Source of the DNA: Fratercula arctica
Lineage: Eukaryota > Chordata > Aves > Charadriiformes > Alcidae
Direction: 5' to 3'
Length of the DNA: 64,000 nucleotides
NCBI GenBank assembly: GCA_947846985.1
Contig: CANTUZ010000007.1
Location: forward strand, 32,244,355 to 32,308,354
Both the position numbers and the translations under genes were made by a program. Positions 1 to 11,874 of this stretch are shown here, in pieces. A model generated the notes under the pieces. The model worked only from the letters and a program-made list of their open reading frames with translations, had not been told where the DNA came from and did no database searches. Within the stretch, counting starts at the first letter, position 1, and the number at the start of each line of letters is the position of its first letter.

Positions 1-3000
1 CTCCCTCCTTTGCGAAAACGAGTGATTTTTGCAAAAATCTTAATACTCATAGTAACAGCTCATTGGTGATTCTGTTAATGTTGCGCACCTCATTAAATAG
101 CCCCAAACATAAGGAGGTTTAAATGACTTTATTGAATTAAAAATAGCATAGGAAATCACCTATGGTACTTTCATCAAATAATTAGTGTAAACTCTATACA
201 TATAGTGAGAGATTCCTTTTAACAAATCTATTCATAAAGTGCGTGGGGGTTTACTTAATGGCTGAAATAACTTAGAGCGGCACAACTCGCTTGGAACATG
301 GAGCCACACTCCGGCACTTCCTAATATGTTCCTGTGTGTTTCCCTGAGTGTTTTTCTTCCTTATCTTTTTTATATCTGAAGTTCTATTCCCCTCCTCTAC
401 TCCATGTATTTGATCATTTTTTCAAGTCCCTTGGCTGAACCAATCTCTTTTCATGCAGAGGATAAAAAGAGAAAAACTTCAAAGTAGGTTCAGGTAATTA
501 ACAGCTGAGGGGAATATAATCTAAACCATAGGCCCTGCTTTGCACCCAGGTCTGCTTTCAGAGCCAGCCGGCAAGGGAGTGCCTATTCCCTATAGCATCC
601 AAATCTGCTTCCTCTGAACAGCTTTGCCAGGCCTCCAGTTATCACATCTGCATTTCAAACACCATGTCTCTGGCATTAATTATTAATTAGCCTACAGTCA
701 CCCCAGAGGATTTAAGTTCCAGCCTGCACATACTTATTCATTGACCTCTATCTTAGTTTTTGTTGGAAAAAACCCACTAGAATGCTTAATAATTTCCTTT
801 CTCTCAGACCCTCTGTTCCAGTTTCATGGAGGGGAAACAGTATATTTTCAGAGATGGAAAATCACAGGGTTGTCTAGAAATTTGTTTAGAGCAAAATGCT
901 ATGTCAAGAGTTTGAACAAACCATTTCAAAAGATTTAGACGGAATTTTGTGTAAGTATTTTTAGCTTTGACAAATGAATTTATGGATTTCCCAGAACTGA
1001 GAGATGGTGGATACACATACAATGCGGTTTGGCTCTGTGTGGAATATCGCTCAGTGTGCACTTTAAAAATACAAACTGGATTTAATTACGGTGTAGCATA
1101 TTTATATGATCAAACTAATGCAAATGTTTATGTGAAAGCTCTGGGGTTACGCTGCTATTGACACTAGTAAGAACGAAAAAAAAAATGCTCTTGCAAGGCA
1201 CATTAGTACTTGGGCATTAAATATGCACTGAAGAAGTATATTTGGTAACTGTTCTGCATCATTCCCGAGGTAGTTTGGAAGGTGCTCTTTAGCCATTAGA
1301 ACAGGTATGAATCTTACTACTGCTTTCTTGGCCGTCGTGTATCTTGATACTCAGGTTCCAGAGGTAAAAAAATCGGAATAACCAGGTAGGAACTAGGTTA
1401 TATGATTCTCTTTTTCACAATGCTACATGAAATTCAAAGTGATTGTTACAGTTTGGATGAGTTGTATACTGGGTACTGCCTTTTGTTCATGTATTATAAT
1501 ACCACAATACCCCAAACCCCTGAATGAGTCCTATTTTAATGCCTTGTGCTGTTACCCGTAGATAAACTTCCTTGAATATTGCCATGGTTTCTCATTTTTA
1601 TATGTGGTGGTACTATCTCAAATAATCATTGAATCATAAAATATTCCTCCACTTTGTTTCCTAAGGAAGTGTTTAGTCTGTAATCACGAGGTCAGAGTGG
1701 TTAACTTCTATGCCAGCCTAGAATTGATTTTTGAAAGCATTTAAACTATGCCTAAGACTCTTCTGAATTTCTATTTAGTGAAGAATATGGAAAAGAGCTC
1801 TGATGCACAAACATATGTAGTTAAACTGCTGGGCTACCTCAGTAAACAAAACCACGCTTTCCAAAACTGCAGCTAAAGCAGCCCTTTCTGTAAAATCATG
1901 AGCCTTGTGTGCCTGCGCTTCAGCAAATGATCACCTGGAAATAGATGTAGGGACTAATGCTGTTGACTTCCATGAGGGATCTCTCTCCTTGACTTCCCTG
2001 AGAATTTTGAAGATTTGGCTCGTTACTGCTCTTTTATTATTTTCACATTTTATGAGCAGACCTGGGGAGCGTTTGGCATTAAACAGGACATATTTTTGCC
2101 TCTGCTTCAAATATTCAGAATAATTTTAACATACAACTTTAACAGCAAAAGTACCTCTATTTCAGAAGGAGGAGAGGAACAGGCAATACTTCAAATTTCA
2201 TTTCCAGGAAGATTATTGTTGTTTATAAAATAACAGAATGTATCTTCATGCTGAAGAGGGGAGTAGATCTAGACTGTTTTAATAAGATGCCCAGGACCTT
2301 TTAATCACTTCTACAGCGATACTAATACCAGTAATAACAGTGATAATGGAAAAAAAACCTGGTGTGAAACCAGGGCTGGAATCTGTTCTTTGTAAATGTC
2401 AGAATGTTTCTGAAATTAAAACTTAGCTGTTAATGTAGCTCTGTACCTTATGAATATTAAAGAGGAATAAGGACTAAATTTCTTCCACAGCAGAGCAGAG
2501 TGAGATGTTGTTTTAGAAAACAAATCACACGGCGGCTTGATTTGCAGTGATGTAGCTGGTGTGTTTTCAAAAGGATGGCTAAGACTAAGGGCTGCTGGGT
2601 TGGGATGTTGCTGTTTTGAGCCCTCGGATGCCGTCTTCCTGACTTTCCTGTCGTTTTCATTTGTGGACTGGGATTGCAGGCTTAACCAGGTTCTTGAGGT
2701 ATAGATTCCATAGCCCAAGATTAGAAAACTCCCACTGTCCGTGCTATTAGGTTACCTTTTTTGTGGTTATAGTGCCAGGAGTGAGGAAAGCATGAATGTA
2801 CATATATGGTGGGTTTGACATGTTATGAAATATTTCTGCTGTTCTTGTTATGAGACGTGAATTTCCATAAGAAGTCTATTTTATGGTTCATTTTATATAT
2901 ATTTGCATTTATAGTTTTCCATTAGAGCTTAAATATTTTACTCCATTGGTAAGACCTAACCCTTAGCAAGTCTGGAAGTGCTTTGACCCCTGTTCTTATT

Positions 3001-4363
3001 GTAGCCTTCATTTTTTTTTTTCTTTTAAAATAATGCATGTGATAATTTTACAGTAGTGACTGTATCAGTAGAGACTGAGCATCCACCAAGATCTGAGCTG
3101 TAACTGCATTTTTTATTTTGAGTGTTTCACATGAACATGTTCTGAATTCAGATCTGCAGGTTGCAGATCACTTTTTATTTAGAGAAGCCACATGGGTAAT
3201 TCTGATTTTAAATTACTTGCAGAGTGGTTATAGTAAAACACTGTTGATTTTTGCGTGTTTTAAAGTCCACAGACTTCTCTGGATAAAGCCCTGGTTGCTG
3301 CGCGAAAGTTGTCTTGCTCATCTGTGCACTTGTAGGTGGAAAAATCTTATACAAAGAGTAGGTGAAGGTGGAGAACACTGTAGATATTGCTGTGTCAGCA
3401 GAAACGGTCCATACTAGATTAAGAAGAGCACGTGGGGCCAGACCTTCAGCTGACATAAATTGGTGTGGTAGCATTGACGCTCGGGGAGCTAGGCTGAGTT
3501 ACGTGAACTGGGGAGTTCCTTAGTCTAAGCAAAGGATTGACTGAGTGATACATTATTTTGCGTAATGTCTGGAATAATCTAAGCCCGTAGACGATAGTTT
3601 GCTCATTTGTGGTGTAGTGTAACGATGCAACCTCCAATGCGCAGAGGCTGTAGCATACCTAATGTGATGAGGGCATGAACTGAGGTTATCAGGGAGGAGT
3701 CAACAAATGCCTGTGACATAGGAGATGTGACAGATATTGCGACTGTGTGACCACAGCGAGTGAATGGTGACTTTTGCGTGGTGACCATTACCTGAGGTAT
3801 TTCTGCAAGTGCTGTGCGTGTACCAAGGGCGCTGATTTCCGTCTTGAACTCTCTGTAAGACCGCATCATGACTGTACTCCTAAACTTTGATTTTAGCCAT
3901 CACGGTCCTAAAAACCCCAGATGTAGCGTCCCGAGTCCCCTTGCTCACTCCAGCCTGGTTCTTCATTGCATGCCATAAAACCCGGTGCGCTTTAGCTGTT
4001 TCGAAAGGAGTGTTGAAGTGCTCTGGGGCTGAGCCTGGCAGCGGGCCACCCGGCGGCCCCCCTGCCTGCCCTGCGAGCAACCTGCAGCCGGGGTCGTGTG
4101 GTGACTCCTGCCAGGCAGCGCCCAGTACGGAGGGATGGAGGGATGCTGCCTCTCCACTCACCAGCTCCTTCCCGTCACCCTGCCTGGTGTGTGTGTGTGG
4201 CTCCCAGGGCAGCCTCATGGCCGTCCTCCCCAGCCTTCCCCTGCCCGGAGGCTTTCTCTTGTCACTGCTTGCATGTAAACTTCTAAAAGACTTTCTCGGG
4301 TTTCACTTCCTCCACCATATATATTTCTTTCTTTTTATTTTTTCTCTTTTTTCTTTTATTCTA
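1..4363. other. Non-coding segment, no gene recognised
   Basis: This AT-rich stretch has only short open frames (up to about 160 codons) in all six frames, with no domain I recognise. Near 675-690 there is a dense run of TAAT/ATTA homeodomain-type core motifs. At about 4,020-4,260 the composition shifts to GC-rich with several CG dinucleotides, which accounts for the 161-codon open frame there. The segment ends in a pyrimidine-rich ramp leading into the block that starts at 4,364. It could be an intron or intergenic DNA; nothing in the sequence decides which. Confidence 0.6.
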
Positions 4364-4386
4364 CCCTTTTAAAATATTTTTTCTCT

Positions 4387-4659
4387 CCTCTTCTTCTCTC
4401 CTCTTCTTCTCTCCTCTTCTTCTCTCCTCTTCTTCTCTCCTCTTCTTCTCTCCTCTTCTTCTCTCCTCTTCTTCTCTCCTCTTCTTCTCTCCTCTTCTTC
4501 TCTCCTCTTCTTCTCTCCTCTTCTTCTCTCCTCTTCTTCTCTCCTCTTCTTCTCTCCTCTTCTTCTCTCCTCTTCTTCTCTCCTCTTCTTCTCTCCTCTT
4601 CTTCTCTCCTCTTCTTCTCTCCTCTTCTTCTCTCCTCTTCTTCTCTCCTCTTCTTCTCT
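4387..4659. repeat. 13-bp tandem repeat, 21 units
   Basis: The unit CCTCTTCTTCTCT repeats head to tail for 273 bases, which is exactly 21 units, with no substitution that I can see. Such homogeneity suggests recent expansion or ongoing slippage or unequal exchange. Because 13 is not a multiple of 3, all three frames of the minus strand read the same 13-residue Arg/Glu/Lys/Gly periodicity, which produces a spurious open frame of about 100 codons. Confidence 0.95.
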
Positions 4660-4683
4660 CTTTTTTCCCTCACTTTTCATTTT

Positions 4684-4965
4684 TTCTTTTCTCCTTTTTT
4701 CCCCTTTTCTCCTTTTTTCCCCTTTTCTCCTTTTTTCCCCTTTTCTCCTTTTTTCCCCTTTTCTCCTTTTTTCCCCTTTTCTCCTTTTTTCCCCTTTTCT
4801 CCTTTCCCCCCTTTTCTCCTTTCCCCCCTTTTCTCCTTTTTCCCCCCTTTTCTCCTTTTTCCCCCCCTTTTCTCCTTTTTCCCCCCTTTTCTCCTTTTTC
4901 CCCCCTTTTCTCCTTTTTCCCCCTTTTCTCCTTTTTTCCCCTTTTCTCCTTTTTTCCCCTATTTC
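4684..4965. repeat. 18-bp pyrimidine tandem repeat, about 15 units, diverged in the centre
   Basis: The unit CCCCTTTTCTCCTTTTTT repeats with variation. The outer copies have T6 and C4 runs, whereas the copies between about 4,800 and 4,925 have shorter T runs and C5-C7 runs. The array begins about 25 bases after the 13-bp array and decays into homopolymer-like C/T runs up to 5,016. The unit boundaries and count are by eye and approximate. Confidence 0.88.
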
Positions 4966-5032
4966 CCCCCCCTTTTTTTCTCGTTTTCCTTTTTTTTTTC
5001 CTTTTTTTTTTTTTTTCCCCTTTTAAAATATT

Positions 5033-6218
5033 ATTTTTCCCACTCCCTGCATAAATCATTGAGGCTTCATTTACTGCCTTTGCTGTGTGTTTGAGTTAGT
5101 CAGGGAATGAATTAATGGGGCCAGGTTGATACTGAAGGTAAATTGTCACAGTTTGGGTGAGTTGCTATCAGCTGGGAACCCAGCCCACTGGTTGGATGTA
5201 ATGTGCTTACTGCAATTAAACACTTCATTGCCAAAATGTGAACAGCATATTTAAAAATTGTTTGTATACATAAAATAGTGCATGCAATCCAAAGAATAAG
5301 GATAATCTTTGGGAATTTTTGCCTATTGTTATTATTACTACTATAAGTTTTAAATTGTAAACCAGAGTATATGCATGTGCCATGTAGCTGCTACCACCAA
5401 ATCGTATGTAACACTCAATGGTGATTGTGTTCATAATTATGGAGTTAATTGAATTTCTGTAACAGTAAAAACTGGCATATAAAAAGTCTCTCAAGAATAA
5501 ATATTTTAGCCAGGGAAGAAGACACACATTTGGAATATTTAATAAAAAGAAAGTAGTTCTCATACGCAGGTGAGTTTAGGATTAATAAAGTAATCTCCCA
5601 AAATTAATCTACTCCATAAATGCTGTTCTAAACAAAATGTGGTACCATGCAAAACCCATGAATTCTTGCAATGCTCCTGTTTTTTCCTCTGAAGGAAAAG
5701 GAGCTTGCACCGAGGCATTTGCAAACTGGAGAGAGATGTTAAAGGAGGCTTCGGTTGCAGCCTCAGCATCTGCATCTGCCAAGCTTTTAAGGTATTAGAA
5801 CTGCACTGTGGCAAAATTAGAACTGCTATTAACAGTTTAATATCATAACAACACCATGATAAAAAAATCAAATTTTGCTTATGGCATTTGATCGTAAAGG
5901 CGTGGTGTTTTTTTACATTTTTTTTTTTTTTTTTTTGCTTTTGTGATCTGTTAGGTGTCTTGGTGCCACTTGAGGCTAACTTCAGGGCCGACTTACACCT
6001 CACCGAATCCACAGGGGAGTCACAAGCTGTAATATAATACAGAACGTGAACGTGGGTGTCTACTATCTTTGTCCTGTATTTTATCAGCTGATTTAGTTTT
6101 AGAGAGAAAAGAATGGGGTAAGAATTCCCAATTTGTAAGATATTAAACCTGTATATCTAACCATGGGCAGAGTCATCCTCCTGAAAATGAGAAAGGATCA
6201 ATAAAAACTTACTGGAAT
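5033..6218. other. Non-coding segment, no gene recognised
   Basis: This is ordinary AT-rich DNA. A 19-base T run lies at 5,918-5,936. A segment at 5,510-5,569 ends in a strong CAG|gtgagt donor-like site and is open in one frame, but its acceptor is poor (see findings). The open frames here are short and carry no recognisable domain. Confidence 0.6.
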
Positions 6219-6413
6219 CTCTTCTCTTCTCTTCTCTTCTCTTCTCTTCTCTTCTCTTCTCTTCTCTTCTCTTCTCTTCTCTTCTCTTCTCTTCTCTTCT
6301 CTTCTCTTCTCTTCTCTTCTCTTCTCTTCTCTTCTCTTCTCTTCTCTTCTCTTCTCTTCTCTTCTCTTCTCTTCTCTTCTCTTCTCTTCTCTTCTCTTCT
6401 CTTCTCTTCTCTT
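6219..6413. repeat. (CTTCT)n pentanucleotide microsatellite, about 39 units
   Basis: About 195 bases of uninterrupted CTTCT (AGAAG on the other strand) are flanked by unique sequence. This is the longest perfect short tandem repeat in the window. The minus-strand 80-codon frame rich in Glu-Glu-Lys-Arg-Arg is a translation of this array. Its purity and length predict high length polymorphism. Confidence 0.97.
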
Positions 6414-8540
6414 GCTATACTGTGGACAAAGGAAAAACATGAGGGGAAAACATTGCTTTACCTTTTACAGCTCTAAATTTAGACCTTATTTATCATCACT
6501 AAGAAAAATAATTACTTCTTTTTTTCTAGGCAGGAAAGTCTTTTTTTAAGTATACTTATCGCAAGAACAGTGGCAGTTGAACATTTTTAACAATGAATTA
6601 ATATAAATTGTGAAAAAAGAGCCTCAAATGTCAGTTAACATAGTAATGACCCAGCCCTGTAGGAAATCCAGCTTCATACCCCTTTTCCAAAAGATCGTGT
6701 ATTGAGTTTCATTATTTTCTACTAAGATTCACAGGAGACTGTTTCTTTTAATATCCTGTTTTTACCTACTGAAGAGATTGGCTTGAGCGTATAAAATATA
6801 AAATATTGATAATTAGACCTCAGATCCCTGATCTTTGGTAATATGGAGTTTCCATTCACTGTGCTTTTTTTTGTTAAAAAGTTGCCTGTTTGTATTCAGT
6901 TACCACACTATATTTTAAATAGTATTGATGGGAGTTGATATAATAAAAAAACCCTGTAAAGTCCCCCCCAAACTAACCCGAAGTGCAGGGGCTTTATTTT
7001 TGTTATTTCTCCCTTCCAGGAGTCGCTCCCCTCCCCCAGCAGCCGCACTACAAAGCTTGTTGTACAGGGACTCCATTAATCCTACATTTCCTAGATGGTA
7101 TCTGAGGCACAGTGGGTTTCCACAGAAATTAATTTGTCCTGACAACAGGCCTAAAGATTGGAGTCCAGGGATCACTTGGCAAATTCCCTTTAAACTGAGC
7201 ACAATAATAAACAGAAAGCTGATAACGACAGTTCTGAAAGACCACACAGAGGAAGGACCCCGAGTAGAGTCGCTCGGTGTGGATCTGCGGATACCTCTGA
7301 TAACCGGCAGCCGGGAGCTTTATGCTTGATAGGAAAATGAGTGCAGTGATTTATGCACTATTTAATATCGTGGCACCGGGCAGAACTAACTTCCTCTAGT
7401 AATGTACATTTTTAACTCTTTTCTGGAATAATGATAAAAGTTCAAGACCGGTCTGGTTTAGACCGTTCTTATTTAATATATTTGTATTAATAGCTCTGTG
7501 GCCATTTTTCATGTCTTTCGTATTTTAATTTTCTCTGTACATTTATATGTGTAAATATTAAAAAAAGTTGAACAGTGGGTAATATAATATTTCAAGGAAT
7601 GAATCTGGAAAGTTTGCGATCTCTTCTAAATATATTTTCTTCGAGATTGTGCTAGTTTTTGGGTTTAGTTGTCTGCTATGTAGCAATTCCTTGTTAAGAA
7701 TAGTAAAAACCATTTTAGACAGCATTATTGCCTGTTTGCTTGTTTTTATTTAGCTTTGCCTTTGGTGCATACTTAAATGCTGTTGTTTTCCCAAAGTTAA
7801 GGTACGGAAAATGGCTTTGTTGGAAATATATACTAATATAGTAGGTGAATAAACAAACATTCATTGGATATTTTAGAGCTTGTCTAGATAAGAGCATTTC
7901 AGTCTCTGGTTTTTGTCAGTATAGAATTCAGAGTTTTAATGATAATTAGGATTTGTGGTATGTCGGTAAAGCTCTGCCGGTTACACTTCTGAAAAAAGCC
8001 ATCATAATATTAAGAGTTAGTATTGACAGGGTGATGTTAAGTAAGATACATGCTGCATAACTTTCCACCGCTTAAGTGTAGGGTATGTAACAATTTAAGT
8101 AATGAATTAAAAAAGGAGGACAATTTAAAAATACATACAGAAAATGGATTTTGGTTATTGAAAGATACCTTGAAAGTAAAGTCTAATTTTGTTCTCAATG
8201 TCCAAAATGCATTATGAAATAACAGCCTCTTGATGCAGAGAGGACTATGTAACTATGCTAAAGGAAGGGAACTGGTGTGCTTGACAGGTACGGTTGTACC
8301 CTGAAACCAGCAGTTTGCTCACTTTCAGTAGCTGAGGTGTTTCTCTTAAGATGGAAATTTGGCAGTGGAGTTCTCCATGACCTGTCCTGAATCGCAATGC
8401 CTCCTCCGCAAACCCCTCCAGGTACAGAAGTGTGCCCAGGCTGGCGATGAGCAGCAGCCCCGCGCTTGCAGATGGTCGGTGCCCGGGGAGGGCAGGGGCA
8501 GGTGAGCGAGCCGGGGCAGGGGGTACGGCGTGACTGCTCC
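6414..8540. other. Non-coding segment, no gene recognised
   Basis: This is AT-rich unique sequence. A slightly GC-richer patch at 6,960-7,330 gives a 134-codon open frame without any motif I recognise, overlapped by a 110-codon frame on the other strand, which argues against either being coding. Composition becomes GC-rich from about 8,400. Confidence 0.6.
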
Positions 8541-8578
8541 CATCCCATCCCATCCCATCCCATCCCATCCCATCCCAT
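8541..8578. repeat. (CATCC)n short tandem repeat
   Basis: About 7.5 copies of CATCC sit inside a GC-rich patch (8,400-8,640). On the minus strand this reads as a Gly-Met-Gly-Trp-Asp repeat, the source of three overlapping spurious open frames that start around 8,568-8,764. Confidence 0.93.
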
Positions 8579-11500
8579 AATCCCCTCCATCTCTGCTCCG
8601 CCCTGGGGTGGCAGGATGCCAGTGTCTGGGTCGTTACGGGCTTGGAATGCTGCTGCCCTCGTCATCTGCGATACAGAGACTTTATATATAAAAATGTTCT
8701 GCCTTACATGCTTTTCTGACACAGCTAATGACAAAACTATCATTGACTTGGGTAAAGGCAGCATCAGACTTGCTATTTAAGAGCTCAACGAGCTGAGGGG
8801 GGGGGTCTATTATACTGCTGGAGTGGGGTGTATGTACCACACCTCCTTGCTGAAAAATAAAATCTTTTGCTCTCGTTATTGGCTTTAAATTAGTTTGTAC
8901 ACTATGAATTAATCAATTACAGCCAACGTACTTTGGAATGAAATTCAGGATGAGTAGCGCAATTTGTATTTGTCACACTTAAAGAACTCCATTGTACTGA
9001 AATGCAGAGGATTTGAAAACAACTAGTTCTAATGCTCTCTAGCTCCTCTTTCTAGAGTCTGATGCAAGAGCAAATTGACTTGCTGTGCCTTTTAGTTCTG
9101 CAAAAGAACACACCGAAATACTCCCCTCCACTTTTTATATCAAAATCACTCTATGCATTTCAGCGTACAAGCTATTAGTTTTTTTTGAATTTGGATCAAA
9201 TCAGGCATTTTTCCCCCAGCAAATAGTTCTCTAGCGTGCTTTACACATTTGATTTGAAGGACTGTGTATTATTTGATGTTCTTAGGAGATAAACAATAAA
9301 CTTTTGAATATGTTTTTTCCATTTGAATACAAGCCTAGGGATGCTTCACCCTGCATCCTAAAGCCTGATTTCCCCTGGGACTCATTATCATGCAGCTCAC
9401 ATGTTCAGTCACCTACACTGTTGAACTTACTATCAAATAACCTTCGAAACGTTACTAGTTATTACGTGTCAGAGGGCAGATTTATGATAAACTAACTTTG
9501 AAACAAAATAATGAATTCTCAGCGCTCTGTTTCCAGCAGCATTTCTGGTAATTTTGTTGGATTTAAATTTTAAAATAGTAAGTTGCTTTTTTTCTCTTAT
9601 TCTATCATATAAAACAGCTCCCTCCCCTCATGAAATTTCTCCCTCCTTAAGTATGGTTTATGATGATTTGAGTACTGCCTATAAAGAATAAAAATGAGAA
9701 CATTTGTCTGTGAGCTACCAAACTGCCCACTGGCGTTCATTAGTGATTAAACTTTCATAGCTTTCTAACTTGGCGAAAGTTAAATTAACTTAACCCTTAG
9801 CATTGTCCACCCATGTCCAAAATACAGCTGGGCAATAGGTGTCAAACAGAAGTCTTTTCTCCTTGCACTTTTTACAGCCAGTATTTTGAGGTTTCAAGCA
9901 AGGTTCTTGCATTAGAGTGACAAAAATCAATAGTGTTGTCTTCTCAGAAAGCAGAAACGTGGTTTATGGTGGACCAGAAAGGCTGTCCGAAAAGGTTTTG
10001 CAAAAGGGTATGCTGAGTTTCAGCCCCCAAAACCCATATTTAGGGATATAATACGTGGCCAATTTTCAAGAAGGCTGAGCATGTCCTCAGGGGTTCTGTA
10101 GGCACTTGGCTTGTTTTAAATGGTAGCCAGAGTGACTGTGACTTTTCATGAGATTGTATCAGAGGCATGAAATTCAGGTAGATAAATGCCATATAATAAT
10201 TTTGAAGGTGATTAGAATAGCAAACACCTGCAGTTGAAATTTAAAAGTGCACCATGTCAAAAATTAAGTCTGGCTAATTTGGAGAAAAATCAGTGTAGCT
10301 CTTCTTAGTATCAATGGAAATTTTGTCATTGTATTTCAGACGAGTATCAGGCAGATTAATGTCTACAGGATTTTCATCTCCTACTAGACAAAGTCTAGGC
10401 TTTGAGATATTGCTCGTCTGTGCTACTGCATGGAAAATGCCTGACCTAGGGTAGCTCTGTGAAGCTGGGGGATAGAGCCACCATCTTCAGTGCGCGCTCT
10501 CATCTCTTTTGCTCCACTCGCTGTGATTATGGTTCTCCAAGGGCATTACGGGCAAAAGTTCCATATCAGGCTGTCTATTAATATTTATGCAGCAATTCAG
10601 GAGGTAATGCATTGTTAAAATACAAGTTGGAAATGCACCAAATTTAATCACTTTTAGTAGCAGAAATTATCTATTTCTACATCAGATAGAGGGAGAGGGG
10701 GGGCTATCATTACAACATTTTTTTTTTAAACTAAGTTATTTGCTTGTTCTAACATGGCTTGAATTAAAAAGGCAATAAATGCTATTGCGTAGATAAAGTT
10801 TTGAAAAGGAATGCAAGCTATATATGTGAAATTTAATGTGAAGTGTTAAAAAAGTATTTAAAGGAAATCCATACTACGTCGGTACGTCCACCGATCAGTA
10901 GTGCCATGTCAGTCAGTCCCTGTCTTCATGTGCAAGGACTGCTTGGAGGCCAGCAGGATTTGCCCTGCGCTACTATGCAATTCCTCCTGCCTAAACGTAG
11001 AAAGTATATTTTTATCACTGATATCACTTCATTTTTGCAACTGTCTGCTCGCATCAGGTTAGTAATATAAACTCTGTCAAAGACCAATCTCTCCCTTCCA
11101 CAGACTACAAGATCCACAATTATTATTTAAAGTTAACCTCCGAGGAAAGTGTTAGCTATTTAAACTGTGCAACCCCCAAAAGAATTGTTAGCTATTGATA
11201 TCTGAGGCCCTCCTACAGTCTTTCCGTGGTCAAATAAGGCTCCTTTTATTTTCAATTGGAGTTTTTTTTTCGGAGAAGAAGCTCTGAGATTTCATGCAAG
11301 CAAAATAAATCCAGTGAAAGTAAAACATTAATTAAAATGTATAAAAAAATAAAAAGGAAAATGTTGAAGAAGAGCGTGGTGCTCAAATAGAGCACTGTTT
11401 TTTTTCAGGTCACTTGGCTTTCTGATGTCATTTCTGGCAGATTCGTTAGCCTGGCTCCATCACGTTCTGTTCTGAACCATAACACGATGGGAGATGATCA

Positions 11501-11796
11501 AAGTGAGAATGCTAAAGGCTCAGGACATTTAAAAAAATGTTCTATTCTGGAAATTGTTCTAAAACTATAAACAGATTACATTAAAAATCTGTGTTGCTGA
11601 ACATGGTTGTTCATCATCCTTTTTTAGAAGGAGCTTTTGAGAAGTTTGGGTAAACAGCCTTGAAGTCTTTATGATGGCAGGCTGCAAATTTCTCTACAAC
11701 TTTAGGCAACCCAAACCTCTCTGAAATGTAATATAACCCATTTCTGCTGTTAGACGTGTTGTTTTAATCTTTATACTTGAAAGTGGTAAGCATGTG
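8579..11796. other. Non-coding segment, no gene recognised
   Basis: This is AT-rich DNA with only short open frames. A run of nine or ten G bases lies near 8,797-8,806. I see no repeat family or RNA gene that I can support. Confidence 0.6.
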
Positions 11797-11874
11797 GGTC
11801 AGATCACCCACTCCTGCTAATGGACACAATTCCGTGGACTTCGGTGTCCAATTATGCCAGCTAAAGATCTGACC
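11797..11874. mobile_element. Palindromic MITE-like relic (hairpin repeat)
   Basis: GGTCAGATC at 11,797-11,805 is matched by its exact reverse complement GATCTGACC at 11,866-11,874. An inner pair TGGACAC (11,821-11,827) and GTGTCCA (11,844-11,850) flanks a GTGGACTTCG centre. The layout (outer GATCTG/CAGATC arms, centre like ATTGACTTCAATGG) matches decayed palindromic elements that I know to be frequent in sauropsid genomes. I do not assign a named family. Confidence 0.6.

Larger units (their letters stand above)
4364..5032. repeat. Polypyrimidine satellite-like block flanked by a 15-bp direct repeat
   Basis: About 640 bases on this strand are almost purely C and T. The block contains two different tandem arrays back to back, annotated separately. 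The same 15 bases, cccttttaaaatatt, occur at 4,364-4,378 and again at 5,018-5,032, so the block is bracketed by a direct repeat. Long homopurine/homopyrimidine tracts of this kind are known to be able to form intramolecular triplex (H-DNA) and to stall polymerases. That property is general knowledge about such tracts and is not shown here. The open frames on the minus strand (Lys/Arg/Glu/Gly-rich) are translations of the repeat and not proteins. Confidence 0.93.

Noticed and set aside
4356..5059. Lys/Arg/Glu/Gly-rich minus-strand open frames of 103-129 codons
   Set aside because: They are direct translations of the 13-bp and 18-bp pyrimidine repeats; the 13-residue periodicity follows from the DNA unit.
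6198..6440. Glu-Glu-Lys-Arg-Arg repeat protein on the minus strand
   Set aside because: It is a translation of the (CTTCT)n microsatellite.
8245..8764. Gly-Met-Gly-Trp-Asp repeat frames on the minus strand
   Set aside because: They are produced by the (CATCC)n run; the rest of each frame is low-complexity Pro/Ser/Ala sequence without a domain.
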